64,000 bases of DNA from JADGHX01 sp963837755 (GCA_963837755.1 CAWIOP010000001.1:1736001-1800000), one strand, 5' to 3'. Shown: positions 1 to 9,050, counted from the first letter of the stretch. The notes: generated by a model from the sequence alone, not told the origin. A program made the numbers and translations.

Positions 1-135
1 TTGCAGGCTCACGGACAGCCGCTGCGTGTTCCGGAGAAGCTCCCGCTGGCTGCGGCTGCGCCGAGAGGTCGTGCTCACGACGTGAGCTATCGCCTGCCCG
101 TCTGCTTCATGCGTCAGTTGGTTAATGAGATTCAT
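1..135 (-). CDS. N-terminus of an unidentified protein, cut by the window edge
   Basis: Reading leftwards from an ATG at 135 there are 45 codons without a stop to the window edge. A GAGGA ribosome-binding site lies 5 bases before the ATG, which supports a real start. The visible part is polar and rich in Arg, Ser and Gln (about residues 24-45), with no signal peptide or membrane segment. It is divergent from the polyketide synthase, sharing a 219-base intergenic region. The family is not recognisable from so short a piece. Confidence 0.5.
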   Translation of the reverse strand, partial: MNLINQLTHEADGQAIAHVVSTTSRRSRSQRELLRNTQRLSVSLQ

Positions 136-354
136 GGCAGTCCTCGCAGACATCCGCGGAAAACAACTTCGGCATCTTCCGAGAGCAACTTCGATCCGTC
201 CATGCCATCGGGCAGACGCGCAGGGATTCTTTTTTGCAGCGACGTGCGCACTGGCTTGTCACGATCTGCTTCGTCTTGCTTTCCCAGACATCTGCTCACA
301 TGATGAATTGAGCGGCGGGAGTGGCGCTGCGACAGGAGTTGCTGGTGCGAGAAT

Positions 355-3141
355 ATGGATAGTGCTCATCCCGAAGAGGACGCCGCGACTTCCAACGCCG
401 TTCAGATGGTGACTGGAATCTGGTCCGAAGTGTTGGGCCTGCAGGTGCGGACCATCGCGCCGGATGACAACTTCTTCGCCGTCGGCGGCGATTCCCTGCT
501 CATTGTGCAGGTGATGGAGCGCATCAACGCTGCATTTTTTTCGGATCGCCCGCAGGCCGCTCTGCCCCTCACCGAACTCTTCGCACATCCGACGCCGCGC
601 CGGTTGGCGCAGCGTCTGACGAACACAGAGCCCGCTGCGCTGGGTAACGGCGTGCACGGCGCGCAGTCGCCCGCCACAGACGATGCGATCGCGATTGTTG
701 GCATGGCGGGCCGTTTCCCTGGCGCCGGGGATATCGATGCGCTGTGGAGTAATCTGTGCGGCGGCGTCGAATCGATTCGTACGTTTACTAACGAGCAGCT
801 GCTGGAGAGTGGCGTTCATGACGCGCACCTCTCATCCGCTGCGTACGTCAAACGTGGCGCTTGCATCGACGGCATCGATCAATTCGATGCGCGCTACTTC
901 GGGTTGTCACCTCGGGAGGCGGCCCTCCTGTGCCCGCAGCAACGGGTGCTGCTGGAATGCGCGGAGGAAGCGCTCGAGCACGCTGGGTATGGGGTCCGCC
1001 CCGAAGGCGTACGGGTCGGTGTCTTCCTCGGAACCGGGCGCAGTATTTATCTCACCGAGGTGCTTAACTCCGGCGCCGGTTTTTTCGACACGATCGAGGG
1101 CCGGCTCGCGCTCGTCGCCAATACCAGCTCAGCCACACGAATTGCTTACCTGTTCGACCTGACAGGTCCGAGCTTCAGCATCGATACGGCCTGTTCGTCT
1201 TCGCTTGTCGCCGTTCACCAGGCGTGCCTCTCGCTCATCCGGGGAGAATGCGATCTGGCGCTCGCCGGTGGTGCCTCGATTACGAGCCTCGGGCCGAAGG
1301 GATACCGGCACGAAGAGGGCGGAATCGTCTCTGCGGACGGTTGTTGCCGGCCGTTCGATCAGGACGCGGGCGGCACGGTGTTCACGAGCGGCGCAGGAAT
1401 CGTGCTGTTGAGGCGGCTGAAGGACGCGCGGGTTTCCGCCGATACGATTCACGCCGTCATTCGGGGAAGCGCCGTCAACAATGACGGCAAAGCCAAGGTC
1501 GGCTATACCGCGCCAAGTCAGGCCGGACAGGCGCGGGTCATTCGCAGCGCGCTCCGTGCCGCAGGAGTGAAGCCGGCCGATATTCAATACGTGGAGACGC
1601 ACGGCACCGGCACTGCGCTCGGCGATCCCATAGAAGTCGCTGCGCTTCGGGAAGTCTTTGATGCGTCAGCCGGCGTTCGCTGCACACTGGGCGCCATGAA
1701 GGCGAATGTCGGGCACATGGAAGCCGCCGCGGGAATCGGTGGCCTCATCAAGGCGACCTGCGCGCTCGCCAGGAAGCAAATTCCTCCCGCACCGAATTTC
1801 AGAGCGATCAATCCCAGGATTGATCTGGCGAGCTCAGGGTTCTCCATCAACACGAGCCTGCAGGACTGGTCATCGAAGGGAGGTCCTCGGCGCGCCGGCG
1901 TCAGTTCCTTCGGCATCGGAGGCACGAACGCGCATGTGGTTCTGGAAGAGGCGCCCTCGCTCCCGGTGACTCGCGGGGACAAGGCTCGCCGCGTGCATTT
2001 GCTGCCCCTCTCGGCGAAGACGCCCGGCGCGCTTCGCAGGTGCTGCACCGATTTGGCGGCGTACCTTCAGCGGGAAGATGTTCCGCTTGCGGATGTCGCC
2101 TACACCCTCCAGGTCGGCCGAGCCGCTCACGATTACCGCACGTTCATCATCGCCGGGACGCGTGAAGAAGCTTCGGAGCGGCTCCTCAAGTGCGCATCTG
2201 ACGGAGTAAACGCCGGTCGCGCAACGGGCGTGCTGCTCGCTCTGCCCGGGCTGAGCGCTGTTCCGGCAACTGTGCTGCGAGATCTCTATCAGCAGGAAGT
2301 CCGGTTTCGCCAGCTTCTCGAATCAGCCGCTTGTCATCTTCATGGCGATGCGCGCCACGAGCTTCTGGCGTGGATCAGTACGGACGCGGCGCCGTCCGAG
2401 TCTTCGCCGTCTGAGCACTGCGTGCCCGCCGCCTTCAGCGCATCCGCGCTCTTTGTCCTGCAGTACGCGCTCGCGCACCTGCTTCACGCGTGGGGCGTTG
2501 AGTCCTGTGGTGCGGCGGATGAACGAGCAGGAGCCTGCGTTGAGGCTTGCGTTGCCGGAGAGCTTGGGTTGGGCGAAGCACTGAATCTGCTGTCAGCCGG
2601 TCATTCCGCGAATTTGGATGTGCGCAGCGCACCGCGAGCGCGTGCGTTGGCAACTTCCGGCTCGCAAAGCGCCGTACTGCACGTATCACCGGGAACGCCG
2701 ATCATGACGATGCTCGGCCTCTCCTGGCAAAACGGGGGCTTCGTGAGATGGGCGGCAGTGAACGAAGGTCATGCCCCCCGTCGGGTGCCACTGCCGACGT
2801 ATCCGTTCGAGCGCGAGCGACACTGGATTGACCGGCCGCGGGAAAACCGACGGCCCGCGGAGCCGATCCCTGATGCCGCGGGCGCGACTGCCAACGGAGA
2901 GTCGGCTCAGGAGATCGAACAGGCGATCGCCGAGCTGTGGCGCCAGGCCCTTGGGGTCGATGCCGTCAACCCGGGGGACAATTTTTTTGAGCTGGGCGGT
3001 GATTCGTTGATGGCGGTGCAGCTCAGCACCGCCATGCAGGCGCGACTCGGCAGACCCGTCGCGCTACGGCAATGGATCCGGCAGCCCACGATCTCGGGTA
3101 TCACGCAGCTGCTGCAGGACGAGTCACGAGGCGCGCAATGA
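355..3141 (+). CDS. Polyketide synthase module: ACP-KS-decayed AT-ACP
   Basis: A 928-residue type I PKS protein. Order: N-terminal carrier domain (GGDSL, pantetheine Ser47), ketosynthase about 109-535 with active-site Cys280 (DTACSSS), His416 (VETHGTG) and His454 (NVGHMEAAAG), an acyltransferase-like region about 540-800, the usual post-AT linker (PLPTYPFERERHW), and a second carrier domain (GGDSLM, Ser884). The AT region aligns around the catalytic elbow, but the GHSxG motif reads DERAG at 722-726, so the nucleophilic Ser is Arg; the N-terminal half of the AT is also shortened. There is no ketoreductase, dehydratase or thioesterase. It begins an operon with an ABC exporter, and its stop overlaps the next start (ATGA). 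The module probably elongates a chain supplied by another protein and is charged by an AT acting in trans; that role is inferred. Confidence 0.93.
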   Translation: MDSAHPEEDAATSNAVQMVTGIWSEVLGLQVRTIAPDDNFFAVGGDSLLIVQVMERINAAFFSDRPQAALPLTELFAHPTPRRLAQRLTNTEPAALGNGVHGAQSPATDDAIAIVGMAGRFPGAGDIDALWSNLCGGVESIRTFTNEQLLESGVHDAHLSSAAYVKRGACIDGIDQFDARYFGLSPREAALLCPQQRVLLECAEEALEHAGYGVRPEGVRVGVFLGTGRSIYLTEVLNSGAGFFDTIEGRLALVANTSSATRIAYLFDLTGPSFSIDTACSSSLVAVHQACLSLIRGECDLALAGGASITSLGPKGYRHEEGGIVSADGCCRPFDQDAGGTVFTSGAGIVLLRRLKDARVSADTIHAVIRGSAVNNDGKAKVGYTAPSQAGQARVIRSALRAAGVKPADIQYVETHGTGTALGDPIEVAALREVFDASAGVRCTLGAMKANVGHMEAAAGIGGLIKATCALARKQIPPAPNFRAINPRIDLASSGFSINTSLQDWSSKGGPRRAGVSSFGIGGTNAHVVLEEAPSLPVTRGDKARRVHLLPLSAKTPGALRRCCTDLAAYLQREDVPLADVAYTLQVGRAAHDYRTFIIAGTREEASERLLKCASDGVNAGRATGVLLALPGLSAVPATVLRDLYQQEVRFRQLLESAACHLHGDARHELLAWISTDAAPSESSPSEHCVPAAFSASALFVLQYALAHLLHAWGVESCGAADERAGACVEACVAGELGLGEALNLLSAGHSANLDVRSAPRARALATSGSQSAVLHVSPGTPIMTMLGLSWQNGGFVRWAAVNEGHAPRRVPLPTYPFERERHWIDRPRENRRPAEPIPDAAGATANGESAQEIEQAIAELWRQALGVDAVNPGDNFFELGGDSLMAVQLSTAMQARLGRPVALRQWIRQPTISGITQLLQDESRGAQ

Positions 3142-4295
3142 AATACTTCTATCTCATCTGGCGTGGGCTGTGGCGCAAGCCCGCCCGCACGGCTTTGACC
3201 GCCGTATCCCTGATGACAGGATTCCTGCTTTTCGGGATCGCTCAGGGCATCGATTCAGCCTTCAATGCGGCAGTCGCGCGTCAGCGCGTGGACCGACTGC
3301 TGACGGACTCGCGCTTCGGTCAGGCTCCGTTGCCGCTGAGCTATCACACTCAGATTGAGAAGGTGCCGGGCGTGACCACTGTCGGCTGGACCGCTTTTCT
3401 GCCGGGCACGTATCAGGATCGGACGAAGAACGTGCTCGTCATCGCGACGGCGCCCGAGCGGTTTTTCGCCGTTCGCAATGAGTTCGAGACCGAGCCCGCG
3501 CAGCTCGCGGCGCTTTTGGCCAAACGGACGGGGCTGCTCGCGCTGGAGAGCGTCGCCAGTACGCACGGTTGGAAAATCGGAGATCAGGTGACCCTGCAGT
3601 CGCCAATACCGAAGCGCAATGGCAGCCATGACTGGGAATTCGAGATCGTCGGCTTCATGCGCAACCCAGCCAATCCGGGACAGGTCGGCTTTGGGCTCGC
3701 CAACTACGATTACTTCAACGAGAACCGCATCGCAGGGCAGGGCACCGTGGGCCGCTTCATCACGCGAATCGAGGATCCCAGCAGATCGGCGGAGGTCGGT
3801 GCGGCAATCGACAAGCTATTTGAGAACTCTCCTGCACCCACCCGCACCGCCAACGAGAACGAGGTAGCGCAGGCGGATCTCGCATCTGTGGGAGACGTCA
3901 GCCTCCTTGCGCGCGGGATCATCACGGCCGTGTTCTTCTCGTTGCTGCATCTCACGGCGCACACCGTGCTGCAGTCCGTCCGCGAGCGATCGAAAGAGCT
4001 CGCCGTTCTGAAGACGCTCGGCTTCTCCGATCGCCGAACGTGGATGCTCATTGTGTGCGAGACATTACTCTTGTGTGTGGGCGCGTCGGTCGTCGGGCTC
4101 GCGCTGGCCGCACTGGTATTTCCCGCGGCGAGCGCGCATCTGCCGTCCCTGAGCGGATACGTCGGCAATGCGGACTTCTCGTCCGCTGTGGTGCTGCATG
4201 GGCTCGCGTTCGCTGTGGCGCTTGCCCTCGTGAGCTCCACGATTCCGGCGTGGCGAACGGCCCGCATGACGATCGCAGAAGCACTGGCGCGGTGA
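3138..4295 (+). CDS. FtsX/MacB-type ABC transporter permease (first of a pair)
   Basis: 385 residues starting at the ATG that overlaps the PKS stop. The layout is that of the MacB/FtsX family: one N-terminal membrane helix (about residues 17-40), a large extracytoplasmic domain, then three C-terminal helices with the conserved stretch around SKELAVLKTLGFSDRR before the second helix. Permeases of this family act as mechanotransmission devices with a MacB-type ATPase, usually exporting peptides, lipids or natural products. Its position between the PKS and a second permease suggests export of, or resistance to, the PKS product. A diverged paralogue lies at 47607-48770. Confidence 0.9.
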   Translation: MKYFYLIWRGLWRKPARTALTAVSLMTGFLLFGIAQGIDSAFNAAVARQRVDRLLTDSRFGQAPLPLSYHTQIEKVPGVTTVGWTAFLPGTYQDRTKNVLVIATAPERFFAVRNEFETEPAQLAALLAKRTGLLALESVASTHGWKIGDQVTLQSPIPKRNGSHDWEFEIVGFMRNPANPGQVGFGLANYDYFNENRIAGQGTVGRFITRIEDPSRSAEVGAAIDKLFENSPAPTRTANENEVAQADLASVGDVSLLARGIITAVFFSLLHLTAHTVLQSVRERSKELAVLKTLGFSDRRTWMLIVCETLLLCVGASVVGLALAALVFPAASAHLPSLSGYVGNADFSSAVVLHGLAFAVALALVSSTIPAWRTARMTIAEALAR

Positions 4296-4302
4296 CCGGG
4301 AG

Positions 4303-5490
4303 ATGACCATGTTGCGAGAAATCGGGATCGTCACGGCGCTCGGCCTGCAGAGCATTCCGCATCGCCTTGGGGCATCGCTGGTCGTCGTCACCGGAGTTGC
4401 GACGGTGGTGGCTGTATTTATCACCGTGCTTTCGATGGCGAACGGGTTTACGAAGGTGGCGGTGAGCACCGGCCGGGCCGATCGGGCAATCGTACTCGCG
4501 GGCGGGGCAACGACCGAGGCGGGCAGCACCCTCGGCAGGTCCGAAGTGGTGAAGATCCTGGATGGCGGTGGCATCAGGCGCTCGTCCGGTGGCGAGCCCG
4601 TTGCTTCCGCGGAGGCCCTGGCGTTCCTGCCGCTCGTCAATCGAAATACCGGAAAGAACACGTTCGTGACGGTGCGGGGTGTGGGCCGGGAGAATTCTGC
4701 CCTCAGGACTGAAATTCACATCATCGAAGGCCGGGCGTTCCGTCCCGGAAGCCATGAGGTCGTGATTGGCGAAGCGGCTCGCCGCAGGCTCGGGAGTCTT
4801 TCTGTCGGCTCGCCGCTCGCGCTCCCGCAGGGCCAATGGACGGTGGTGGGCGTATTCACTGCGAATGGCGACTCACACGAATCGGAGATACTGACCGACG
4901 CCGAAACGCTGCTGCCGGCTTACCGTCGGCAGGGCTTCAATTCCGTTACCGTCGCGCTGGAGAGCGAATCGGCCTTTGAGTCTTTCAAGACGGCGCTCGG
5001 CAGCGACCCCACGCTGTCCGTCGAGGTAATGCGAGAGGACAGATTCTTCGCGCAATCCTCGCAGCACGTGGGCCAACTGATCCTGCTGATCGCGTTCGGC
5101 GTCGGAGGAATCATGGCGTTTGGCGCATCGTTCGGCGCGCTCAACACGATGTATTCAGCCGTCAGCACGCGGGGTGTCGAGATCGCAACGTTGCGCGCGC
5201 TGGGATTCAGCCCCATCGCGGTGGTGACATCCGTCCTGTTCGAAGCGCTGCTGCTGGCTTTCGCCGGCGCCGCCATTGGCGCGCTGGCGGTATGGGTGCT
5301 TTTCGAGGGGACTACCGTGAACACGCTCACCGGGACCTCTCCCTCCCAATTGACGTTCGCCTTGCGCGTCACGCCGGGCACCGTAGCGCTCGGGGTAATC
5401 GGCGCCTGCATCATCGGCATGGTCGGGGGGCTTCTGCCCGCGATTCGGGCTGGTGGAGTCTCAATCGTCGACGCCATGCGTGCCACTTAG
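4303..5490 (+). CDS. FtsX/MacB-type ABC transporter permease (second of the pair)
   Basis: 395 residues; the ATG lies 7 bases after the previous stop, in the same operon. It has an N-terminal membrane helix (about 22-45), an extracytoplasmic MacB_PCD-like domain containing RAIVLAGG, and three C-terminal helices preceded by VEIATLRALGFSPIAV, the FtsX-domain signature region. With its neighbour it probably forms a heterodimeric permease driven by the ATPase encoded next. The paralogue at 48767-49924 matches along its length, including the RAIVL and TLRALGF segments. Confidence 0.9.
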   Translation: MTMLREIGIVTALGLQSIPHRLGASLVVVTGVATVVAVFITVLSMANGFTKVAVSTGRADRAIVLAGGATTEAGSTLGRSEVVKILDGGGIRRSSGGEPVASAEALAFLPLVNRNTGKNTFVTVRGVGRENSALRTEIHIIEGRAFRPGSHEVVIGEAARRRLGSLSVGSPLALPQGQWTVVGVFTANGDSHESEILTDAETLLPAYRRQGFNSVTVALESESAFESFKTALGSDPTLSVEVMREDRFFAQSSQHVGQLILLIAFGVGGIMAFGASFGALNTMYSAVSTRGVEIATLRALGFSPIAVVTSVLFEALLLAFAGAAIGALAVWVLFEGTTVNTLTGTSPSQLTFALRVTPGTVALGVIGACIIGMVGGLLPAIRAGGVSIVDAMRAT

Positions 5491-5544
5491 CACAGAGGCA
5501 TGCGGGATTCGTTCGAACAGCGGTACAGCAAGGAGAAGCGACTC

Positions 5545-6258
5545 ATGACGAAGCTGGTTTCCGTCAGGAACGCCGTCAAACGTTACGTACGCGGCAGGCA
5601 GAAGGTGGAGGTGCTCCACGGCATTCATCTCGATGTGGAGCACGGAGAGTTCGTGGCGCTCATGGGGCCGTCGGGCTCGGGCAAGACGACCCTGCTCAAC
5701 CTCATCGGAGGGCTCGATCGCCCGGATGAGGGAGAGATCATGGTTGCCGGCCAGAGGATCGACAAACTGTCGAACAAGCAGCTCTCGCATTGGCGGGCGC
5801 GCAATATCGGCTTCGTGTTCCAGTTTTACAACCTCATGCCGATGCTTTCCGCCGAGCGGAACGTAGAATTGCCGCTGCTTCTGACGAACCTCTCGCACGA
5901 CCGACGCCGCGCCAGCGTGAAGGCGGCTCTTGAGCTGGTCGGGCTCGCCGACAGGGCAGCACACAAACCCGCGGAGCTCTCCGGCGGGCAGCAACAACGC
6001 GTAGCAATTGCCCGCGCACTCGTAGCTGACCCGACGTTGCTGGTTTGCGATGAGCCCACGGGGGATCTCGATCGGGCCACAGCGGATGAGGTGCTCGGGC
6101 TCATGCGCACACTGAACCGCGAGCAAAAGAAAACCATCATTATGGTCACGCACGATCCCAGAGCCGCCGGCTACGCCACGCGCCAGGTACATCTTGATAA
6201 GGGTGAACTGATCGATGCCAGCAATTCACGGGTAGGCCGGGAGCCTACTGCCGCCTGA
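5545..6258 (+). CDS. ABC transporter ATP-binding protein, MacB/LolD type
   Basis: 237 residues from the ATG at 5545, which has AGGAGA about 9 bases upstream; an in-frame ATG at 5500 would add an unusual N-terminal extension. Walker A GPSGSGKT (residues 41-48), Q-loop in VFQFYNL, signature LSGGQQQR, Walker B LLVCDEPTGDLD and the switch His in MVTHD are all intact, so it should hydrolyse ATP. It follows the two permeases in one operon and is the obvious motor for them. Confidence 0.93.
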   Translation: MTKLVSVRNAVKRYVRGRQKVEVLHGIHLDVEHGEFVALMGPSGSGKTTLLNLIGGLDRPDEGEIMVAGQRIDKLSNKQLSHWRARNIGFVFQFYNLMPMLSAERNVELPLLLTNLSHDRRRASVKAALELVGLADRAAHKPAELSGGQQQRVAIARALVADPTLLVCDEPTGDLDRATADEVLGLMRTLNREQKKTIIMVTHDPRAAGYATRQVHLDKGELIDASNSRVGREPTAA

Positions 6259-6308
6259 TTGACTGGCGCGCGTGCGTCGCGGGGAATCGCTGAGAAGGGA
6301 ATCGCAAG

Positions 6309-6971
6309 ATGAGCCCTAAGAAGTTCGTGCTCGCGCTGTTCGTGCTGATGCTGCCGACGTTCGTGAATGCACAGGTCATTCTGCGCATCGAAGGTGACGA
6401 TGGGCTGAAGGGACTTCCCATGTCACTCGATGGTACTTTTGTTGGCGTCGTGGGGGACACCATTATAGTCAGCGGCGCCGCGCATCAGCTCAGCGTGGAG
6501 GTATTGCCCGGCATTCGTGCCATGCAAGAAATTACGCTGAGGGAGGGCGTCGTCACGATGCGCCCCGTCCGGGCGAGCGAGTGCGCAGGCACCACCGAGT
6601 GGCGGCTCGGGAACTGGCGCGTTCCGTTACTCGAGCTCCGGGGCGATGTGACCATCGCACGCCTGGCAACACCCACTCCAACGCTTGTTGGCCCCTGTGT
6701 GGACGGCCTTCCGAATTATCAGTGCTTCGTTGCATGGAGTAGCGTTGAGGTCACCGCCGTGCCCGAGGTAGAAGCCGAGATCTGGCTCGACGGCCGACCA
6801 ATCGGCGCGGCGACGTCCACTGTCGTGCGGCTTCAGCATTGCGAGGGGGCTGTTCGCACGATAGACGTGGTTCTGCGCAAAGAGGGCTATGCGAACTGCA
6901 CAACAGGCATTCGCCTTGGCTCCGGAGCGAATAAGGTCAGCTGTATTCTGCAGAAGCTTGGATGGCCCTGA
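6309..6971 (+). CDS. Secreted protein with PEGA-like C-terminal region
   Basis: 220 residues with a clear signal peptide (MSPKKFVLALFVLMLPTFVNA, cleavage near residue 21). The C-terminal third (EAEIWLDGRPIGAATS ... VVLRKEGYANC) resembles a PEGA domain, a small beta fold common in surface and envelope proteins. Several Cys pairs suggest disulfides in the periplasm. AGAAGGGAATCGCAAG precedes the ATG. It is the last gene of the PKS-exporter operon before a terminator, so it may bind the exported product or help anchor the system; that is inference only. Confidence 0.75.
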   Translation: MSPKKFVLALFVLMLPTFVNAQVILRIEGDDGLKGLPMSLDGTFVGVVGDTIIVSGAAHQLSVEVLPGIRAMQEITLREGVVTMRPVRASECAGTTEWRLGNWRVPLLELRGDVTIARLATPTPTLVGPCVDGLPNYQCFVAWSSVEVTAVPEVEAEIWLDGRPIGAATSTVVRLQHCEGAVRTIDVVLRKEGYANCTTGIRLGSGANKVSCILQKLGWP

Positions 6972-6990
6972 GGAGCAGCAGGGCTTTTTT
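6965..6990 (+). terminator. Rho-independent terminator of the PKS-exporter operon
   Basis: GCCCTG (6965-6970) pairs with CAGGGC (6979-6984) around an 8-base loop and is followed by six T residues. It overlaps the stop codon of the secreted protein and ends the operon. Confidence 0.85.
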
Positions 6991-7279
6991 GGCCCGTTTC
7001 TCATAACTGCCCGAATTCTCTATGATCGCTGCTGGAATGGAGACGGCGGAACGGAATCGTATGCACGAAGTTGGCTGGTCCAATGGCCCTCGGCCCGGTT
7101 CACCTTGGCAGAAGAACGAGTCTGTCGAATAGTTCACGTCCGCGGATCGCAAGAACATCGTTTTTCGACCGGAGCTTTGGTCTGCAAGCACGGCAGCGTG
7201 AGCTTCCTCGGCCCGTTCGCCCATGGGCGCGCACGGACCGGTTCACTTATCTCGACTGGGCCGTGCTCCATGCACCCCC

Positions 7280-7525
7280 TTCATAGTCTCACCGAGCGAC
7301 ATCGGCCGGGAGGACCTCAACGATTTCCTTGCGACGCGTGCCGAGATCGAGCGCCGCCACTACAAGCTATGGCTCTCCAGCGCGTCTGTGCTTTCCCACA
7401 TTATCAACCGTCCTATCGTCGACCGAAGCCGCGCAGCTCTCGAAGAAACCCTTGCCTGTACTAGGCGATATGTCGCCACCGAAAACCACAAACGTGCCAT
7501 CGACATGCTGGAAAGAATGCACGTT
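7280..7525 (+). pseudogene. Remnant of an nSTAND3-type NTPase protein
   Basis: About 80 residues matching, from memory, the linker that precedes the NTPase domain in Mrr-nSTAND3 defence proteins: DIGREDLNDF, then EIERRHYKLWL with an SSASVL stretch, ending AIDMLERMHV. In intact proteins a Walker A loop follows at once; here the similarity stops near 7525 and the frame runs into unrelated sequence. No N-terminal nuclease domain is visible upstream. It looks like an internal scrap of a defence gene stranded next to the IS21 element. Confidence 0.5.
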
Positions 7526-7727
7526 TCTCGTATCGGACTGGATCGGCAATCTCGGGGTGCGCGCCTCGCCGAGAGACATCGATGAGGTCATCGACGCGTA
7601 CAACCTCGAAGACCATCGCAGAAAGTACTTCCGGCCGTACGGCGGCGAAGACTCCCTCTACAAGGGCGAAGACTTCGTCAGCGCGACCGACGAGATCGAC
7701 AGGCGTGAAGTCTTGTCCGAGAGCCGG

Positions 7728-8201
7728 ATGCGGGCGATCTGCATGTCCGGTTTGTTCGTCGCCGACGCCCGCAACCGCGGCCGGCAGAAGTACTGCTCGA
7801 AGCCAACCTGTCGTTGTGCCGGCAAAGCCGCGCGACAACGGCGATGGCTCGCAAAGCCGGAGAACCAAAACTACTTTCGCGGCGCACTGCACGTGGCGCG
7901 GGTGCGCGCCTGGCGGCAGGCCCATCCGGGCTACTGGCGGCAAAGCAGGCCGATGAGCGAGCCTGCGTTACAAGACGCCTGCCGCGTGCAACTGGCTGAA
8001 GCGCTTAAGGATTCCGCCACTTTAGCGTTACAAGACGTCTGCCGCCGGCAAGACGCTGTTCTGATTGGGCTGATCGCCCATTTAAGCGACTCTGCGCTAC
8101 AAGACGACATCGCCGCCGCCGGGCGTCGCTTGCTACAACTCGGGCAAGACATCCTGCGCGGCGGAACCACCGATGCTCATCAAACGGGTGCTGCGCCCTG
8201 A
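7728..8201 (+). CDS. Cys-rich small protein associated with IS21-type elements
   Basis: About 157 residues from the ATG at 7728 (7743 is also possible; the frame is open further upstream, but that part lacks family features). The N-terminus has a zinc-type cluster (C-x13-QKYC-x4-C-x-C) followed by KAARQRRWLAKPENQNYFRG and AHPGYWR, a pattern I know from uncharacterised proteins encoded beside istA/istB in proteobacteria. The C-terminal half is helical with repeated ALQD motifs and ends in RRLLQLGQDIL. It overlaps the next gene by 29 bases. It may be a DNA-binding accessory protein of the element; the function is unknown. Confidence 0.6.
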   Translation: MRAICMSGLFVADARNRGRQKYCSKPTCRCAGKAARQRRWLAKPENQNYFRGALHVARVRAWRQAHPGYWRQSRPMSEPALQDACRVQLAEALKDSATLALQDVCRRQDAVLIGLIAHLSDSALQDDIAAAGRRLLQLGQDILRGGTTDAHQTGAAP

Positions 8202-8580
8202 GCGCCTGCGGCGCGTACCGGCGCAGTTCAGCTGGATCGATCAACGCCTGGTGCGCGAGGGGTACGTCGGGCGTTGTTCGCCGGAGGCGCTCGCGCTGTA
8301 TCTGTTTCTGGTCACCGTCGCCGATGCGCAGGGCCTCAGCTATTACGGTGATGCCGCGCTCGGGCGTTACCTGTCGATGGAACCGGCGCGTATTGCCGGC
8401 GCACGAGTTGCGCTGATCGACGCCGGCCTCATCGCGTGGGAACGCCCGTTGTATCAGGTGCTCGCACTGGATCCGCCGCCACCTCCGTGCGAACCGGGTA
8501 CGCACCCTATTCAGAGCCGTCTTGCGCAACTTCAGGCATCACTTCGGCAGAGGACTCGCTCCGGGGCACCGCGCCCATGA
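8173..8580 (+). CDS. Helical protein upstream of istA, IS21-associated
   Basis: 135 residues. The region PEALALYLFLVTVADAQGLSYYG followed by ARIAGARVALIDAGLI looks like a helix-turn-helix fold of the kind used by replication or regulatory proteins. The start overlaps the preceding gene and the stop overlaps the istA start (ATGA), so the three are one transcription unit. Proteins of this type recur directly upstream of istA. A regulatory role for transposition is inferred from position and fold only. Confidence 0.6.
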   Translation: MLIKRVLRPERLRRVPAQFSWIDQRLVREGYVGRCSPEALALYLFLVTVADAQGLSYYGDAALGRYLSMEPARIAGARVALIDAGLIAWERPLYQVLALDPPPPPCEPGTHPIQSRLAQLQASLRQRTRSGAPRP

Positions 8581-8930
8581 TCGACTACGAGACCTGGTGC
8601 CAGATCCGCGATCACCGCGGCCGTCAGGGACTTTCCATCACGCAGACCGCCAAAGCCCTCGGCCTGCACCCGGAGACGGTCTCCAAGTGGGGGCGCCTCG
8701 AGCATTTCCGTGCGCGTAAATCCGTCGCGCGTGCAAGCCAGCTCGACGCGTACAAGGGATCGATCGTTCGATGGCTCGACACGCATCCCTACAGCGCCCA
8801 GCAGATCTTCCAGCGTCTGCGCGAGAGCGGCTACGGCGGCGGACTCACGATCCTCAAGCGCTACATGCGCACCGTGCGTCCCGTACGAGCACCGGCCTTC
8901 CTGAAGCTCACCTTCGCCCCCGGGGAATAA
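8577..8930 (+). pseudogene. istA: istA, 5' part of IS21-family transposase
   Basis: 117 codons from an ATG overlapping the previous stop. It carries the N-terminal helix-turn-helix of IstA (GLSITQTAKALGLHPETVSK) that binds the IS ends and the start of the linker, ending FAPGE followed by an artificial stop created by the RIT insertion at 8928. The catalytic DDE core continues at 12795. Confidence 0.85.
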
Positions 8931-8953
8931 TGGGAAGCTTCCCATTATTCCCC
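8922..8953. repeat. 32-bp perfect palindrome at the left RIT junction
   Basis: GGGGAATAATGGGAAG followed directly by its exact complement CTTCCCATTATTCCCC. It includes the 6-base target copy and the element's first bases and lies immediately outside the 33-base end repeat. The right junction does not have this palindrome. Confidence 0.9.
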
Positions 8954-9050
8954 TAATCGGAAGCACCCCGTAATGGGAAGGACGTGGCTCGCGCTGTGTA
9001 TTTTTCGGTTAGCGGGCCGCGCGATCTTTCCATTACGGGGGGCGTGCTGT

